A stretch of 61,629 bases of DNA from Acidobacteriota bacterium (GCA_023436715.1 JAEZIJ010000122.1:1-61629); one strand, 5' to 3'. Counted from the stretch's first letter, positions 34,879 to 44,121 are shown. Program-made: numbers and translations. The notes: generated by a model not told the origin, from the sequence alone.

Positions 34879-37456
34879 GGCGGAGGGCCTCCAGCGGGTC
34901 GATGTTCGTCGCGCGGCGTGCGGGGAGGTAGCAGGCGAGCAGGCCTACGGCGATCAGGACGGCAGAGGCGGCAATAAACGTCGCGGCGTCGTTTGGCCGC
35001 ACGCGGAATAGCAGGCTTGCGAGCAGCCGGGTGAGCGCCCATGCGCCAGCGAGGCCGAAGGCCAGTCCGCTGAGAATCAAGGCGAGTCCCTGACCCACGA
35101 TGGTTTGCCGCAGGTCGGAAGGTTGCGCGCCGAGGGCCATGCGGACACCGATCTCATGCGTGCGCTGCGTCACCAGGTAGTTGAGCGTTCCGTACACACC
35201 CACGGCGGCGATTGCCAGCGCGATGACTGCGAACGCCGCGACTAGCAGCATGTAGAAACGCGGCACGGCGACGGAGGCCGAGAGCATGTCCTCAATCGGC
35301 GCGAGCTGCTCGATCAGAATCGTCTTGTCCCACGCGCGAATTTCTTTCCGCACCGTGGGCGCGAGCGAAATGGGCGGAACCGTCGTGCGCACGACGACGT
35401 AAACGTAGTTATTCCAGTTCACCTGACCCCGAGGCAGGTAAATCGTTGGCATCGGCGGCCCGTCGATGCCGAACCCTTTTATGTCACCCACTACACCCAC
35501 AACCGTAGCCCAGGGTCCGCCCCAGCGGATACGCTTTCCTATCGGATCAACTCCGGCGAAGTGCCGGCGGGCGAGCGCTTCGCTGATGACGGCTACGGGC
35601 TGGGTGTCAGCCCTGTCCGCCTCCGTCATGAACCGCCCCTTGAGCAGCGTGACTCCGGCCGCGCGGAAAAAGTCCGGCGTGATGACCATCTTCCCTGCGC
35701 GCGGCATCTCTTCCGGTGCCTTCGGTTGGCCTTCGACTGCAAAACCGCCGCTGGTGCCGGGCGGCTTGTGGGGGAACGCGGTTGCGGCTCCCGCGGCCTG
35801 AACACCCGGGATAGCCCGAATGCGCTCGAGCAGTTCATCCATGCGTGGGCGCGCAGACCAGGGGAGTTCAACGCCCAGCATGCCCTCCGGACGGAATCCG
35901 AGCGGCACGGTGATGCGCTCGACGAAGCTGCGCAGCAGTAGTCCGGCGCCGGTCAGCATCATGATCGCCAGGGCGACCTGCGCGACCGCCAGCACGGAAC
36001 GTGCTCGATCCCGCCCAAAGCCTCCAATGATGCGGTTCCCCTCGGCCTGTTTCAGCGCCGAGTTGACGTCCACCCGCGAGACGCGCAACGCGGGAATCAG
36101 ACCGATCAGGAGCGCGGTGAGCACCGCAACCGTGAAGGTGAACAGCAGGACACCCGGATCGATTGCAATCTCCTGCACGCGAGGCAGTTCGATGGGGTTC
36201 GACGCTACAAACGCACTCACGCCCCAGTAGGCAGCAACGAGCCCGAGCGCGCCGCCGGCGAACGCGAGCACGGCCCCTTCGGCCAGCAGCAGCCGGACCA
36301 CGCGCCATCGGCTCGCGCCAAGCGAAAGCCGCAACGCGATTTCGCGGCGGCGGCCCGCGATGCGGGAAAGAGACAGATTCGCGACGTTCGCGCACGCGAT
36401 CAGCAGCAGGCACGCGACCACTCCCAACAGCGCCAGCAACGCGTGCCTGGCGTGGCCGATGATCTCTTCACGCAGCGGGACCACAGCCATGCCGGTTCCG
36501 AGGGAGGCCGCGTACTCTTGCTGGAACGGCAGGGCTATCGTCTGCACCTCGCTTTGAGCCTGCGTTGCAGTGGCGCCGGACTTCAGCCGCGCGATCATCC
36601 TGAAGTTGTGATTGTCGTCCGATGCAGCCAAACGGCTGGGCGCGATTAGCCGCCAGATATCGCTCCCGTCGGGGAAAGAGAATTCCGGGGGCATTACTCC
36701 GATAACGACGTACAGTTCGCCATCAAGCCGTACCGTTTTGCCGACCATGTCTCCGCCGAGGCGTTTGGCGAGCGCGTCTCCCAGGACGGCAACACGGTGG
36801 CCCGAACGCTGCTCTTCGGATGAGAAGACGCGGCCCAGCGCCGGCGCCACTCCAAGCGTTTTGAAGAAATCAGCGCTGACCGTCCAACCGGGCACCTGCG
36901 TAGGCTCGCCAGCGAGCGCCAGGGTGGCCGAACCACCATGGATTGCCGCCATGCTTTCGAACGAACTGCTGCGCATTTGGAAAGCTGCAAACTCCGGTGC
37001 GGAGATGACAACGCGATCCTCGCCGCGCTTCGGGCGTTGTTCCCACACCATCACAAGCCGCCCGGGATCACGGAACGGCAGCGGCCGGAGCAGCACGCCC
37101 TGAACCACGCTGAAGACCGCTGTGTTCGCGCCAATGCCGAGCGCGAGGGTCAGCACCGCCAGCGACGTGAACGCCGGGTTCCGCCGCAGCGCGCGCACCG
37201 CAAGTTTCACATCCCGCGCGCAGCTTTCGATGGCGGGCCATCCCCAGGTCTCCGTGCTCGTCTCGCGCAGCAGCGTGGCGTTCCCGAACTGGCGGCGCGC
37301 GGCGTAGCGGGCCTCGTCGGCGTCCATGCCGTTGGCCTCATTCTCCTCGGCCTGCATTTCGAGGTGGGCCCGCATCTCTTCTTCGAGGTCGTTTTGGAAT
37401 TGTTCGCGGCGGAACAGGACTGCTAACCGGCGGCGAATCTGGCTCAACCGATTCAT
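34871..37456 (-). CDS. ADOP-type MacB-like ABC transporter permease (861 aa)
   Basis: This is the first permease of the operon, 14 bases after padR. Domain order is as in the family: N-terminal EEEMRAHLEMQAEENEANGM and ARYAARRQFGNATLLRETST, first PCD domain, LSRIAGRRREIALRLSLGAS, second PCD domain, and TQRTHEIGVRMALGAQPSDL with the final three helices. It ends LDPLEALRHE-like (TNIDPLEALRHE), as do its paralogues. Its body is more diverged from the other two than they are from each other at the N-terminus. Confidence 0.87.
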   Translation of the reverse strand: MNRLSQIRRRLAVLFRREQFQNDLEEEMRAHLEMQAEENEANGMDADEARYAARRQFGNATLLRETSTETWGWPAIESCARDVKLAVRALRRNPAFTSLAVLTLALGIGANTAVFSVVQGVLLRPLPFRDPGRLVMVWEQRPKRGEDRVVISAPEFAAFQMRSSSFESMAAIHGGSATLALAGEPTQVPGWTVSADFFKTLGVAPALGRVFSSEEQRSGHRVAVLGDALAKRLGGDMVGKTVRLDGELYVVIGVMPPEFSFPDGSDIWRLIAPSRLAASDDNHNFRMIARLKSGATATQAQSEVQTIALPFQQEYAASLGTGMAVVPLREEIIGHARHALLALLGVVACLLLIACANVANLSLSRIAGRRREIALRLSLGASRWRVVRLLLAEGAVLAFAGGALGLVAAYWGVSAFVASNPIELPRVQEIAIDPGVLLFTFTVAVLTALLIGLIPALRVSRVDVNSALKQAEGNRIIGGFGRDRARSVLAVAQVALAIMMLTGAGLLLRSFVERITVPLGFRPEGMLGVELPWSARPRMDELLERIRAIPGVQAAGAATAFPHKPPGTSGGFAVEGQPKAPEEMPRAGKMVITPDFFRAAGVTLLKGRFMTEADRADTQPVAVISEALARRHFAGVDPIGKRIRWGGPWATVVGVVGDIKGFGIDGPPMPTIYLPRGQVNWNNYVYVVVRTTVPPISLAPTVRKEIRAWDKTILIEQLAPIEDMLSASVAVPRFYMLLVAAFAVIALAIAAVGVYGTLNYLVTQRTHEIGVRMALGAQPSDLRQTIVGQGLALILSGLAFGLAGAWALTRLLASLLFRVRPNDAATFIAASAVLIAVGLLACYLPARRATNIDPLEALRHE

Positions 37457-37469
37457 CGTGACCTTCCTT

Positions 37470-37805
37470 TCAGGCAGGCTGGATCACACGCTCGATCGCC
37501 TGCGACACCCGCCGGTATTCATCGATCTCGGCGTCAAGTTGTTTTCTTCCGTCCGGGGTGAGGCTGTAGACGCGGTTCCGGCGCTTCGGACCGGCCTGCA
37601 CCCACTCCGCCTCCACCCAGCCCTTCATCAGAATCCGCTGAAGCGCGGGGTAGAGCGACCCTTCTTCCACACGGAGTACGTCCTCGGAGATCTGCTGAAT
37701 CGACTTGGCGATGCCGTAGCCGTGCATCGCGCCGAAGCGTTTCAGCGTTTTCAGGATCAGCATTTCGAGAGTTCCGGGAGGGATTTCGGATTTTCCTGTG
37801 CCCAT
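37470..37805 (-). CDS. PadR-family transcriptional repressor
   Basis: PadR proteins are small winged-helix repressors that commonly sit in front of ADOP permease operons. The winged helix is LEMLILKTLKRFGAMHGYGI, then VLRVEEGSLYPALQRILMKG, with the wing in GPKRRNRVYSLTPDGRKQLD and a C-terminal dimerisation helix. ATG 37805 gives 111 residues, the usual length; the frame extends to 37847 but would run through the promoter. The palindrome at 37810-37821 overlapping its own -10 is a likely operator. Confidence 0.88.
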   Translation of the reverse strand: MGTGKSEIPPGTLEMLILKTLKRFGAMHGYGIAKSIQQISEDVLRVEEGSLYPALQRILMKGWVEAEWVQAGPKRRNRVYSLTPDGRKQLDAEIDEYRRVSQAIERVIQPA

Positions 37806-37809
37806 ATGA

Positions 37810-37821
37810 TCTATGCATAGA
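37810..37821. promoter_or_regulatory. Candidate PadR operator
   Basis: TCTATGCATAGA is a perfect 12-base palindrome five bases before the padR start, and its half TCTATG repeats at 37825-37830. It overlaps the inferred padR -10 box. PadR regulators commonly bind AT-rich palindromes of this kind and repress themselves. Confidence 0.5.
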
Positions 37822-37847
37822 CTATCTATGGTCATTTCCGGTGTCAA
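37819..37847 (-). promoter_or_regulatory. Candidate promoter of the padR-permease operon
   Basis: On the minus strand TTGACA (37847-37842) is followed after 17 bases by TAGTCT (37824-37819). The -35 is consensus and the -10 keeps four of six bases. It is back to back with the tetR promoter; the two -35 boxes lie on the near-palindrome GTCAAGAGAATTCTTGAC. Confidence 0.5.
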
Positions 37848-37855
37848 GAGAATTC

Positions 37856-37884
37856 TTGACGCCGAGGAACGCTCGACCTATACT
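37856..37884 (+). promoter_or_regulatory. Promoter of the tetR-exporter operon
   Basis: TTGACG (37856-37861), a 17-base spacer and TATACT (37879-37884) form a near-consensus sigma-70-type promoter. The tetR start is about 41 bases past the -10. Confidence 0.65.
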
Positions 37885-37889
37885 CAAAT

Positions 37890-37916
37890 CAAACGATTGT
37901 TTCAAGCAAACGTTTG
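37890..37916. promoter_or_regulatory. Candidate TetR operator
   Basis: CAAACGATTG (37890-37899) and the perfect palindrome CAAACGTTTG (37907-37916) lie between the -10 box and the tetR ribosome-binding site. Paired CAAACG/CGTTTG half-sites just downstream of the promoter are what an autorepressing TetR protein would use. Confidence 0.5.
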
Positions 37917-37924
37917 GAGGAGAG

Positions 37925-38590
37925 GTGGAGCAGACCAGTACGAAAGACCGTATCCTCGATGCCGCCGAACGGCTTTTTGCCGAGCGCGGCTTCTCCGACA
38001 CCTCGTTGAGGCGCATCACGGCGGCGGCCGGCGCGAACATCGCGTCCGTGAATTACTATTTCCAGAGCAAAGAGGCTCTAATTCACGCAGTGTTCTCGCG
38101 CCGGCTCGTGCCGATCAACCGCGCGCGGCTGGAACTGCTCGGCGAGGTCGAAGGGCGCGGAGGTCCGCCCTCCGTGGAAGACGTGCTGCGCGCGTTCGTC
38201 GAGCCGGTTCTGCGGGCGCCGGAAGTCGAGGACCTGACGAGCTTTGGGCGTCTCGTGGGCCGCATGTATTCCGATCCCAGCGATGCGTTCGCCCGAATCT
38301 TCCGTGAGGAATTCGCCGACGTGCGGCTCCGGTTCACGACGGCGTTCCAGAGAGCGATGCCCGAGTTGCCGCCCGAGGAGATGTACTGGAGGCTCCACTT
38401 CGTAATAGCGGTGGTCGCACACACACTGGGCGGACTGCATCAGATCCGAACCATATCGGACGGCGCGTGCGACATCTCGGACAGACGGGCAATACTGGAG
38501 CGGCTCGTCGCCTTCCTCGCGGCGGGCTTCCGCGCGCCGCTGGCAGCCGCACATCCGGCGAAGGGAGATCCAAAATGCAACGGCAACTGA
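37925..38590 (+). CDS. TetR-family repressor (CecR-like)
   Basis: The DNA-binding helix-turn-helix is at the N-terminus: DRILDAAERLFAERGFSDTS, then LRRITAAAGANIASVNYYFQ and SKEALI. The C-terminal ligand domain contains the FREEFADVRLRFTTAFQRAM region seen in CecR-type regulators. GTG 37925 with GGAGG four bases upstream is preferred over an ATG at 37841, which lies upstream of the promoter. It overlaps the next gene by 16 bases. By position it should repress the exporter operon that follows; the inducer is unknown. Confidence 0.87.
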   Translation: MEQTSTKDRILDAAERLFAERGFSDTSLRRITAAAGANIASVNYYFQSKEALIHAVFSRRLVPINRARLELLGEVEGRGGPPSVEDVLRAFVEPVLRAPEVEDLTSFGRLVGRMYSDPSDAFARIFREEFADVRLRFTTAFQRAMPELPPEEMYWRLHFVIAVVAHTLGGLHQIRTISDGACDISDRRAILERLVAFLAAGFRAPLAAAHPAKGDPKCNGN

Positions 38591-39927
38591 TGCTCGCGCT
38601 CGCGCCGCTTCTGGCATTCGCGCAGGCGGGCGGCAACCCGCAACAACTCGTGGAGCGGCAACAGCCCCTGCGACTCAGCATGAAGCAGGCCGTGGAGACG
38701 GCGCTCGCTCCGGAAGGCAGCGCGCGGATAGAGTTGGCCGACGAGGCCGTGCGGCAGAGCCGGGCGCGCTCGGCGCAGGCGCGGGCCGCGCTGCTCCCCA
38801 ACATCGACGGCCAGACGGCGTACCAGAGCCAGACGCGCAACCTGGCGGCCTTCGGCATTCAGATTCAGTCGCCCATCCCCGGTCTCAGCATTCCCACCTT
38901 TGTAGGCCCGTTCAACACGTTCGACGCCCGCCTGAACGCCACCCAGAGCGTTTTCGATTTCAGTTCGATCCGCCGTTTCCAGTCATCGCGGGCGGGGGTG
39001 GACGCGGCGAAGGCCGATACGGCGAACGCGCGCGAGCAGATCTCGGCGCAGGTCGCGAGCCTGTACTACGCCGCGCTTGCCGCGCAGGCGCACCGCGACG
39101 CGGTGAAGGCCGACATGGAGCTCTCGCAGGCCGTCGAGAGGCTTGCCTCAAACCGCAGGAACGCCGGTGTAGGCACGGCCATAGAGGTGACGCGCGCGCA
39201 GGTGCAGCTCGCGAATGACCGGCAGCGGCTCCTGGTGGCGGAAAACCAGCGGCGGCAGGCGCAGCTTCAACTGCTGCGGGCGATGGGCGTCAGCCTGGAT
39301 AACGAGGTGGAACTCACGGATCAGCTCACCTACACACCGTCGGAGGAGATGAACTTGAAGAAGGCGGCGGAGACCGCGCTGGCGGCGCGGGCCGACCTGA
39401 AGGCTCAGCAGACGCGCGAACGCACCGCGCGGCTCAACTACTCGGCGGTGAAGTTCGAGCGGCTGCCCTCGGTCGCAAGCTTCGCGGACTACGGTTCGAT
39501 CGGAACGGGAATGGGCAGCGCGCTGCCGACGCGCACGTACGGCGTTGCGCTCCGGGTGCCGCTGTTCGACGGCGGCCGGCGCGATGCACGGCGCGAGGAG
39601 AGCGCTTCGCAGTTGCGGCAGGAAGAGATACGCACGGCCGATCTCAAGGATCAGATCGACCTGGAAATCCGGCTTGCGCTGGACAGCCTGAACTCGGCCG
39701 ACGAACAGGTGAAGGTGGCGCGTGAGGGTCTGGAACTGGCCGGCCGCGAAGCGGCGCAGGCCCAGCGCAGGTATGAAGCGGGCGTCTCGAACACGCTCGA
39801 ACCAACGGACGCGCAAACGCGGCTCGCGCGCGCCCGGGACAACCAGATCGCGGCGCTGCTCGCCTACAACATCGCCCGGATTAACCTGGCGCAGGCGATG
39901 GGTTCAGTCCGCCAGGCGATTCAATAA
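38575..39927 (+). CDS. TolC-family outer-membrane efflux protein
   Basis: This should be the outer-membrane channel of the exporter. ATG 38575, after AAGGGAGA, gives a signal peptide (LMLALAPLLAFAQ) and 450 residues. Two related halves with long amphipathic helices are seen, each with family-type segments: AVRQSRARSAQARAALLPNI and AREGLELAGREAAQAQRRYE, then RARDNQIAALLAYNIARINL. The frame begins inside the tetR gene, so the two are translationally linked. Confidence 0.88.
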   Translation: MQRQLMLALAPLLAFAQAGGNPQQLVERQQPLRLSMKQAVETALAPEGSARIELADEAVRQSRARSAQARAALLPNIDGQTAYQSQTRNLAAFGIQIQSPIPGLSIPTFVGPFNTFDARLNATQSVFDFSSIRRFQSSRAGVDAAKADTANAREQISAQVASLYYAALAAQAHRDAVKADMELSQAVERLASNRRNAGVGTAIEVTRAQVQLANDRQRLLVAENQRRQAQLQLLRAMGVSLDNEVELTDQLTYTPSEEMNLKKAAETALAARADLKAQQTRERTARLNYSAVKFERLPSVASFADYGSIGTGMGSALPTRTYGVALRVPLFDGGRRDARREESASQLRQEEIRTADLKDQIDLEIRLALDSLNSADEQVKVAREGLELAGREAAQAQRRYEAGVSNTLEPTDAQTRLARARDNQIAALLAYNIARINLAQAMGSVRQAIQ

Positions 39928-39937
39928 AGGAACTCGT

Positions 39938-41128
39938 ATGTCCAAGAAACCTGTGGTGTTGGGAATTGCAGTTGTGGCGGTGGCGGCGGTTGGGCTGTCT
40001 TCCTTCAAGTGGTTTGGAAAAAACGAAGGGACCGGCGTGGGCGTATCTGGGAACATCGAGCTGACCGAGGTGGACATCGCGTTCAAGATCCCCGGCAGGC
40101 TCGTGGAGCGCGCAGTGGGAGAAGGAGACCCGGTACAGAAAGGGATGGTGGTGGGGCGGCTGGACAAGGAACAGTTGCTCGCGCAGCGCGATCGCGCGCG
40201 GGCGGCGCTGGCGTCTTCGGAATCGATGCTGGCGCAGCAGCGCACGGCTGTCGCGTACCAGGGCGAGACGCTCGAAGGCCAGATCCAGCAGCGGCAGGCT
40301 GAACTGCGGGCGGCTCAGGCGAAACTGGAAGAACTTCTGGCCGGCTCGCGCTCGCAGGAAAAACAGCAGGCCCAGGCCGCGGTGGACAGGGCGCAGTCGG
40401 AGTACGCTCGCGCCGCGAATGACTGGAAGCGCGCGCAGGCGCTCTTCGCCAAGGAAGACATCTCGGCGGCGGACAACGACCAGTACCGCAACCGGTACGA
40501 GTCGGCCGATGCGCAGTTGAAAGCGGCCAAAGAGCAGTTCGCGATGGTAATGGAAGGCCCCCGCAAAGAGACCATCTCGCACGCGCGAGCCATGGTGGGC
40601 CAGGCGCAGGCGGCACTGCGGCTCGCCGAGGCGCAGCGGCTCGAACTCCAGCGCAAGCGCGAGGAACTGGTCACGCGCGAAACGGACATCGCCGGGCGCA
40701 AGGCCGACCTTCAGATCATCGAGACGCAGCTCAACGACACGGAAGCCATATCGCCGATCAGCGGAGTGACGCTGGTGAAATCGGCCGAGCCGGGCGAGAT
40801 TCTTGCGGCGGGGACGACCGTGGTGAAGGTCGGGGACATCGAGCATCCGTGGCTTCGCGCATACATCAGCGAGCGCGACCTCGGCCGCGTGAAGCTGGGC
40901 GACAAAGCGAACATCACCACCGATTCGTTCCCCGGCAAAGTGTATCCGGGGCGGGTAAGCTTCATCTCCGCCGAAGCGGAGTTCACTCCGAAGCAGATAC
41001 AGACGCCGGAAGAACGGGCGAAGCTGATGTACCGGATCAAGATCGAGGTGGAGAACCCAAGACACGAGTTGAAGTCGAACATGCCGGCGGATGCGGAAAT
41101 CCTGGTGCGAGATGATTCGCGCAATTGA
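39938..41128 (+). CDS. HlyD-family periplasmic adaptor (YbhG/EmrA-like)
   Basis: The adaptor bridges the inner-membrane ABC pump and the outer-membrane channel. ATG 39938 gives a single N-terminal membrane anchor (PVVLGIAVVAVAAVGLSSF), a lipoyl-type half (GNIELTEVDIAFKIPGRLVE), a long coiled-coil hairpin rich in Ala/Gln/Glu/Arg, the second lipoyl half (ISPISGVTLVKSAEPGEILA) and a beta-barrel domain. 396 residues. The last 17 bases overlap the first ATPase gene. Confidence 0.87.
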   Translation: MSKKPVVLGIAVVAVAAVGLSSFKWFGKNEGTGVGVSGNIELTEVDIAFKIPGRLVERAVGEGDPVQKGMVVGRLDKEQLLAQRDRARAALASSESMLAQQRTAVAYQGETLEGQIQQRQAELRAAQAKLEELLAGSRSQEKQQAQAAVDRAQSEYARAANDWKRAQALFAKEDISAADNDQYRNRYESADAQLKAAKEQFAMVMEGPRKETISHARAMVGQAQAALRLAEAQRLELQRKREELVTRETDIAGRKADLQIIETQLNDTEAISPISGVTLVKSAEPGEILAAGTTVVKVGDIEHPWLRAYISERDLGRVKLGDKANITTDSFPGKVYPGRVSFISAEAEFTPKQIQTPEERAKLMYRIKIEVENPRHELKSNMPADAEILVRDDSRN

Positions 41129-42044
41129 CCTCACGCGCCGCTTCGGCACGCTGACCGCCCTGGATCACCTCAACGTCGAAGTGGCGCGCGGCGAGATCTT
41201 CGGCCTCGTGGGGCCGGACGGCGCGGGCAAGACTACGACCGTTCGGCTGCTCTGCGGACTGCTCGATGCGAACGAGGGACACGCGCACGTGGCGGGGCAC
41301 GACGTCGCGCGCGAGTTGAACGCCGTCAAAGATCGCATAGGCTACATGGCGCAGCGGTTCGGGCTCTATGTGGATCTCACCGTCGAAGAGAACATGCGGT
41401 TCTATGCGGATCTGTTCGGCGTGACGGGTCGGGACCGCGACCAACTCATGGCGCGGCTGCTCCAAATGACGCGCATGGAACCGTTCCGCGGCCGGCTGGC
41501 GGGCAAGCTTTCGGGCGGCATGAAGCAGAAGCTGGCGCTGATGTGTACGCTGCTGCACCATCCCCAGGTGCTCTTTCTCGACGAGCCGACCAACGGCGTG
41601 GACCCCGTGTCGCGGCGTGACTTCTGGGCCATCCTGTACGAACTGGTGAAGGACGGCATGACCGTGTTCGTCACGACCGCGTACTTGGATGAGGCCGAGC
41701 GATGCAACCGGGTCGGGTTGATTCACCGCGGGCGTCTCATCCGGTGCGATTCGCCGCGCGCCTTGCGAACTTCGCTCGACGAGAAATGCTATGAGCTGGA
41801 CGCGCAGGACCGGCGGGCGGCCCGCGAAGCGCTGCGCGAGGCCGAGGGCGTGGTGAGCGTGGAGCCCTCCGGCGACAAGCTGCACCTGTTTCTTGATACG
41901 TCCCGGACTTCGGCTGCGCGGTTGGCGAGCGACCTCGAGCGACGCTCGGGGCGGGCCGAGTTCCGGGAAATCGAGCCCTCGCTCGAGGACGTTTTTATCG
42001 CGCTGATCCGCAAGGAATCGGCGCGGGCGGGAGCGGCACAATGA
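41112..42044 (+). CDS. ABC transporter ATPase, first of a pair
   Basis: This drug-export-type ATPase has Walker A GPDGAGKTTT (Asp replaces the usual Asn), Q-loop YMAQRFGLY, signature LSGGMKQKLAL and Walker B VLFLDEPTNGVDP. ATG 41112 gives 310 residues, including a C-terminal extension typical of exporters of this group. In E. coli YbhF the two ATPase domains are one fused chain; here the two halves are separate genes overlapping by four bases (ATGA). Confidence 0.9.
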   Translation: MIRAIDLTRRFGTLTALDHLNVEVARGEIFGLVGPDGAGKTTTVRLLCGLLDANEGHAHVAGHDVARELNAVKDRIGYMAQRFGLYVDLTVEENMRFYADLFGVTGRDRDQLMARLLQMTRMEPFRGRLAGKLSGGMKQKLALMCTLLHHPQVLFLDEPTNGVDPVSRRDFWAILYELVKDGMTVFVTTAYLDEAERCNRVGLIHRGRLIRCDSPRALRTSLDEKCYELDAQDRRAAREALREAEGVVSVEPSGDKLHLFLDTSRTSAARLASDLERRSGRAEFREIEPSLEDVFIALIRKESARAGAAQ

Positions 42045-42988
42045 ACGGCAACGGAACGGCGGTCGAGGTTCGCGATCTGGTGAAGCGCTTCGGCGATTTC
42101 GTTGCCGTGGACCACGTTTCGCTCACGGTGGGACGAGGCGAGATTTTCGGGTTTCTGGGGCCGAACGGGGCAGGGAAATCGACCACGATACGCATCCTCT
42201 GCGGGTTGCTGACGCCATCTTCCGGCAGCGCGACCGTGGGTGGATATGACGTGGCAACGCAGTCTGAGGCCATCAAGCGCAACATCGGCTACATGTCTCA
42301 GAAGTTCTCGCTCTACGACGATCTCGAGGTCGAAGAGAACCTCGATTTCTTCGCGGGCATTTACGGGGTGCCGGACGGGAAGCGGGCTGCGCGCAAGGAA
42401 TACATCCTGAAGATGGCGGGACTCGAAGACCGGCGGCACTCGATGACGCGGCTGCTGGCAGGCGGGTGGAAGCAGCGGCTGGCGCTCGGGTGCGCAATTC
42501 TGCACGAGCCGCCGATTCTGTTTCTCGACGAGCCGACCTCGGGGGTCGATCCGATCGCCCGGCGCGACTTCTGGGACCTGATCTACCAGCTTTCCGAAGC
42601 CGGCCACACGATCTTTGTCTCCACCCACTACATGGACGAGGCCGAATACTGCCACCGGCTGGCGCTGATGTATCGCGGCCGCATCATCGCGCTTGGGGCG
42701 CCGGACGATTTGAAGGCGTCGCTCAGATCGCACCGGCTGATGGACCTGAACTCCAGCGACCCGCTGGCAAGCATCAAGGCCCTGGAGAGAATGGACGGCA
42801 TTCTCGACGTGGCGGTTTTCGGCGGCGGACTGCACGTGACGGTCGATGATCCGGACGCGGCATCCCCGCGGATCCGCGAGGCGCTGGCCGCGCAGGGCAT
42901 CGAGATCCGGCATCTGGAGGCTATCGAACCATCGATGGAGGACGTGTTCGTCGCCATGATCGAGCGGGAAGAGAGGGGGGCCGCATGA
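42041..42988 (+). CDS. ABC transporter ATPase, second of a pair
   Basis: Walker A is GPNGAGKSTTIRIL, Q-loop YMSQKFSLYDDLEVEENL, Walker B ILFLDEPTSGVDP and H-loop STHYMDEAEYC. The signature reads LLAGGWKQRLALG: Ala replaces the Ser of LSGG, so one of the two composite ATP sites may be weaker. 315 residues, with the same C-terminal regulatory-like extension as its partner. It overlaps the first permease by four bases. Confidence 0.9.
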   Translation: MNGNGTAVEVRDLVKRFGDFVAVDHVSLTVGRGEIFGFLGPNGAGKSTTIRILCGLLTPSSGSATVGGYDVATQSEAIKRNIGYMSQKFSLYDDLEVEENLDFFAGIYGVPDGKRAARKEYILKMAGLEDRRHSMTRLLAGGWKQRLALGCAILHEPPILFLDEPTSGVDPIARRDFWDLIYQLSEAGHTIFVSTHYMDEAEYCHRLALMYRGRIIALGAPDDLKASLRSHRLMDLNSSDPLASIKALERMDGILDVAVFGGGLHVTVDDPDAASPRIREALAAQGIEIRHLEAIEPSMEDVFVAMIEREERGAA

Positions 42989-44118
42989 GTTTTCGGCGCA
43001 CGCGCGCGATGATGCGGAAGGAATTCCTGCATATCGTGAGGGACCCGCGCAGTCTGCTGATGGCGCTGGCGGTCCCGTTCGTGATGCTGCTGCTATTCGG
43101 CTACGGGCTCACGCTCGATGTGGACCGCATTCCCACCCTCATTTACGATTCCGCCAGGACGCCGGAGAGCCGCGAGGTGATCGCGCGCTTTGCGGGTTCG
43201 CGGTATTTCGACGTCCTGGGCTCGGTGAACGATTACCGCACGATCGAGAGGCAGATCGATCGCGATGAATGCCTTCTGGCCGTCGTGATCCCGCACGATT
43301 TTTCACGCGAACTGCTCGCGGGGCGCGATCCGCAGGTGCAGTTGATCTTCGACGGCAGTGATTCCAACACGGCCTCGATCGCCAAGGGATACGCAGAATC
43401 GCTGCTTCAGACCTACGCGTACGACGTGCGCGCACAGGCGCTCGATCAGAAAGGCGGCGGGCAGTTGAAGGTTCCGGTGGACGGACGCTTCCGCGTGCAG
43501 TTCAACAGCGAGCTGAAGTCGCGCAATTACATCGTGCCGGGGCTGATCTCGGTGATCCTGGCGATTATCACCTCGCTGCTGACGTCGCTCACCATCGCGC
43601 GCGAGTGGGAGACGGGAACGATGGAGCAGTTGCTCTCGACGCCGCTGCGGCCCGCGGAAGTAGTCCTGGGGAAAATGCTGGCGTTCTTCGCGGTGGGCTT
43701 CATAGACACGCTCGTGTCGATCGCGGTGGGGGTTCTGATTTTCCGTGTGCCGCTTCGGGGAAACCCGCTGCTGCTGATCGGGGCGACGTGCCTTTTCCTG
43801 TTCGGTTCGCTGTGCTGGGGCATTCTGATCTCGGCCGTCGCGCGCAGCCAGATGCTGGCGTACCAGTTGGGAATGCTGAGTTCCTTTCTGCCCGCGTTTC
43901 TGCTGTCGGGATTTGTCTACTCCATCGAGAACATGCCGTTTGTGATCCAGGCGATATCGCATATCGTGCCGGCGCGGTACATCGTCACGATCCTCAAAGG
44001 AGTGTTTCTGAAGGGTGTGGGGCTGGAAATTCTGTGGGGTCAGATCGCATTCCTGTTTGCGTACGGCGCCATTATTTTCGTCATCGCAACCAGGAAGCTG
44101 CGCCAGAAGGTGGCTTGA
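42985..44118 (+). CDS. ABC-2 type permease (YbhS-like)
   Basis: One N-terminal helix (LLMALAVPFVMLLLFGYGLT) is followed by a large extracytoplasmic domain with FDGSDSNTASIAKGYAESLL, then five helices starting at YIVPGLISVILAIITSLLTS. EWETGTMEQLLSTPLRPAEV is the conserved cytoplasmic coupling segment. 377 residues, as usual for YbhS/YbhR. It forms the membrane channel with the next gene product. Confidence 0.9.
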   Translation: MSFRRTRAMMRKEFLHIVRDPRSLLMALAVPFVMLLLFGYGLTLDVDRIPTLIYDSARTPESREVIARFAGSRYFDVLGSVNDYRTIERQIDRDECLLAVVIPHDFSRELLAGRDPQVQLIFDGSDSNTASIAKGYAESLLQTYAYDVRAQALDQKGGGQLKVPVDGRFRVQFNSELKSRNYIVPGLISVILAIITSLLTSLTIAREWETGTMEQLLSTPLRPAEVVLGKMLAFFAVGFIDTLVSIAVGVLIFRVPLRGNPLLLIGATCLFLFGSLCWGILISAVARSQMLAYQLGMLSSFLPAFLLSGFVYSIENMPFVIQAISHIVPARYIVTILKGVFLKGVGLEILWGQIAFLFAYGAIIFVIATRKLRQKVA

Positions 44119-44121
44119 GTT

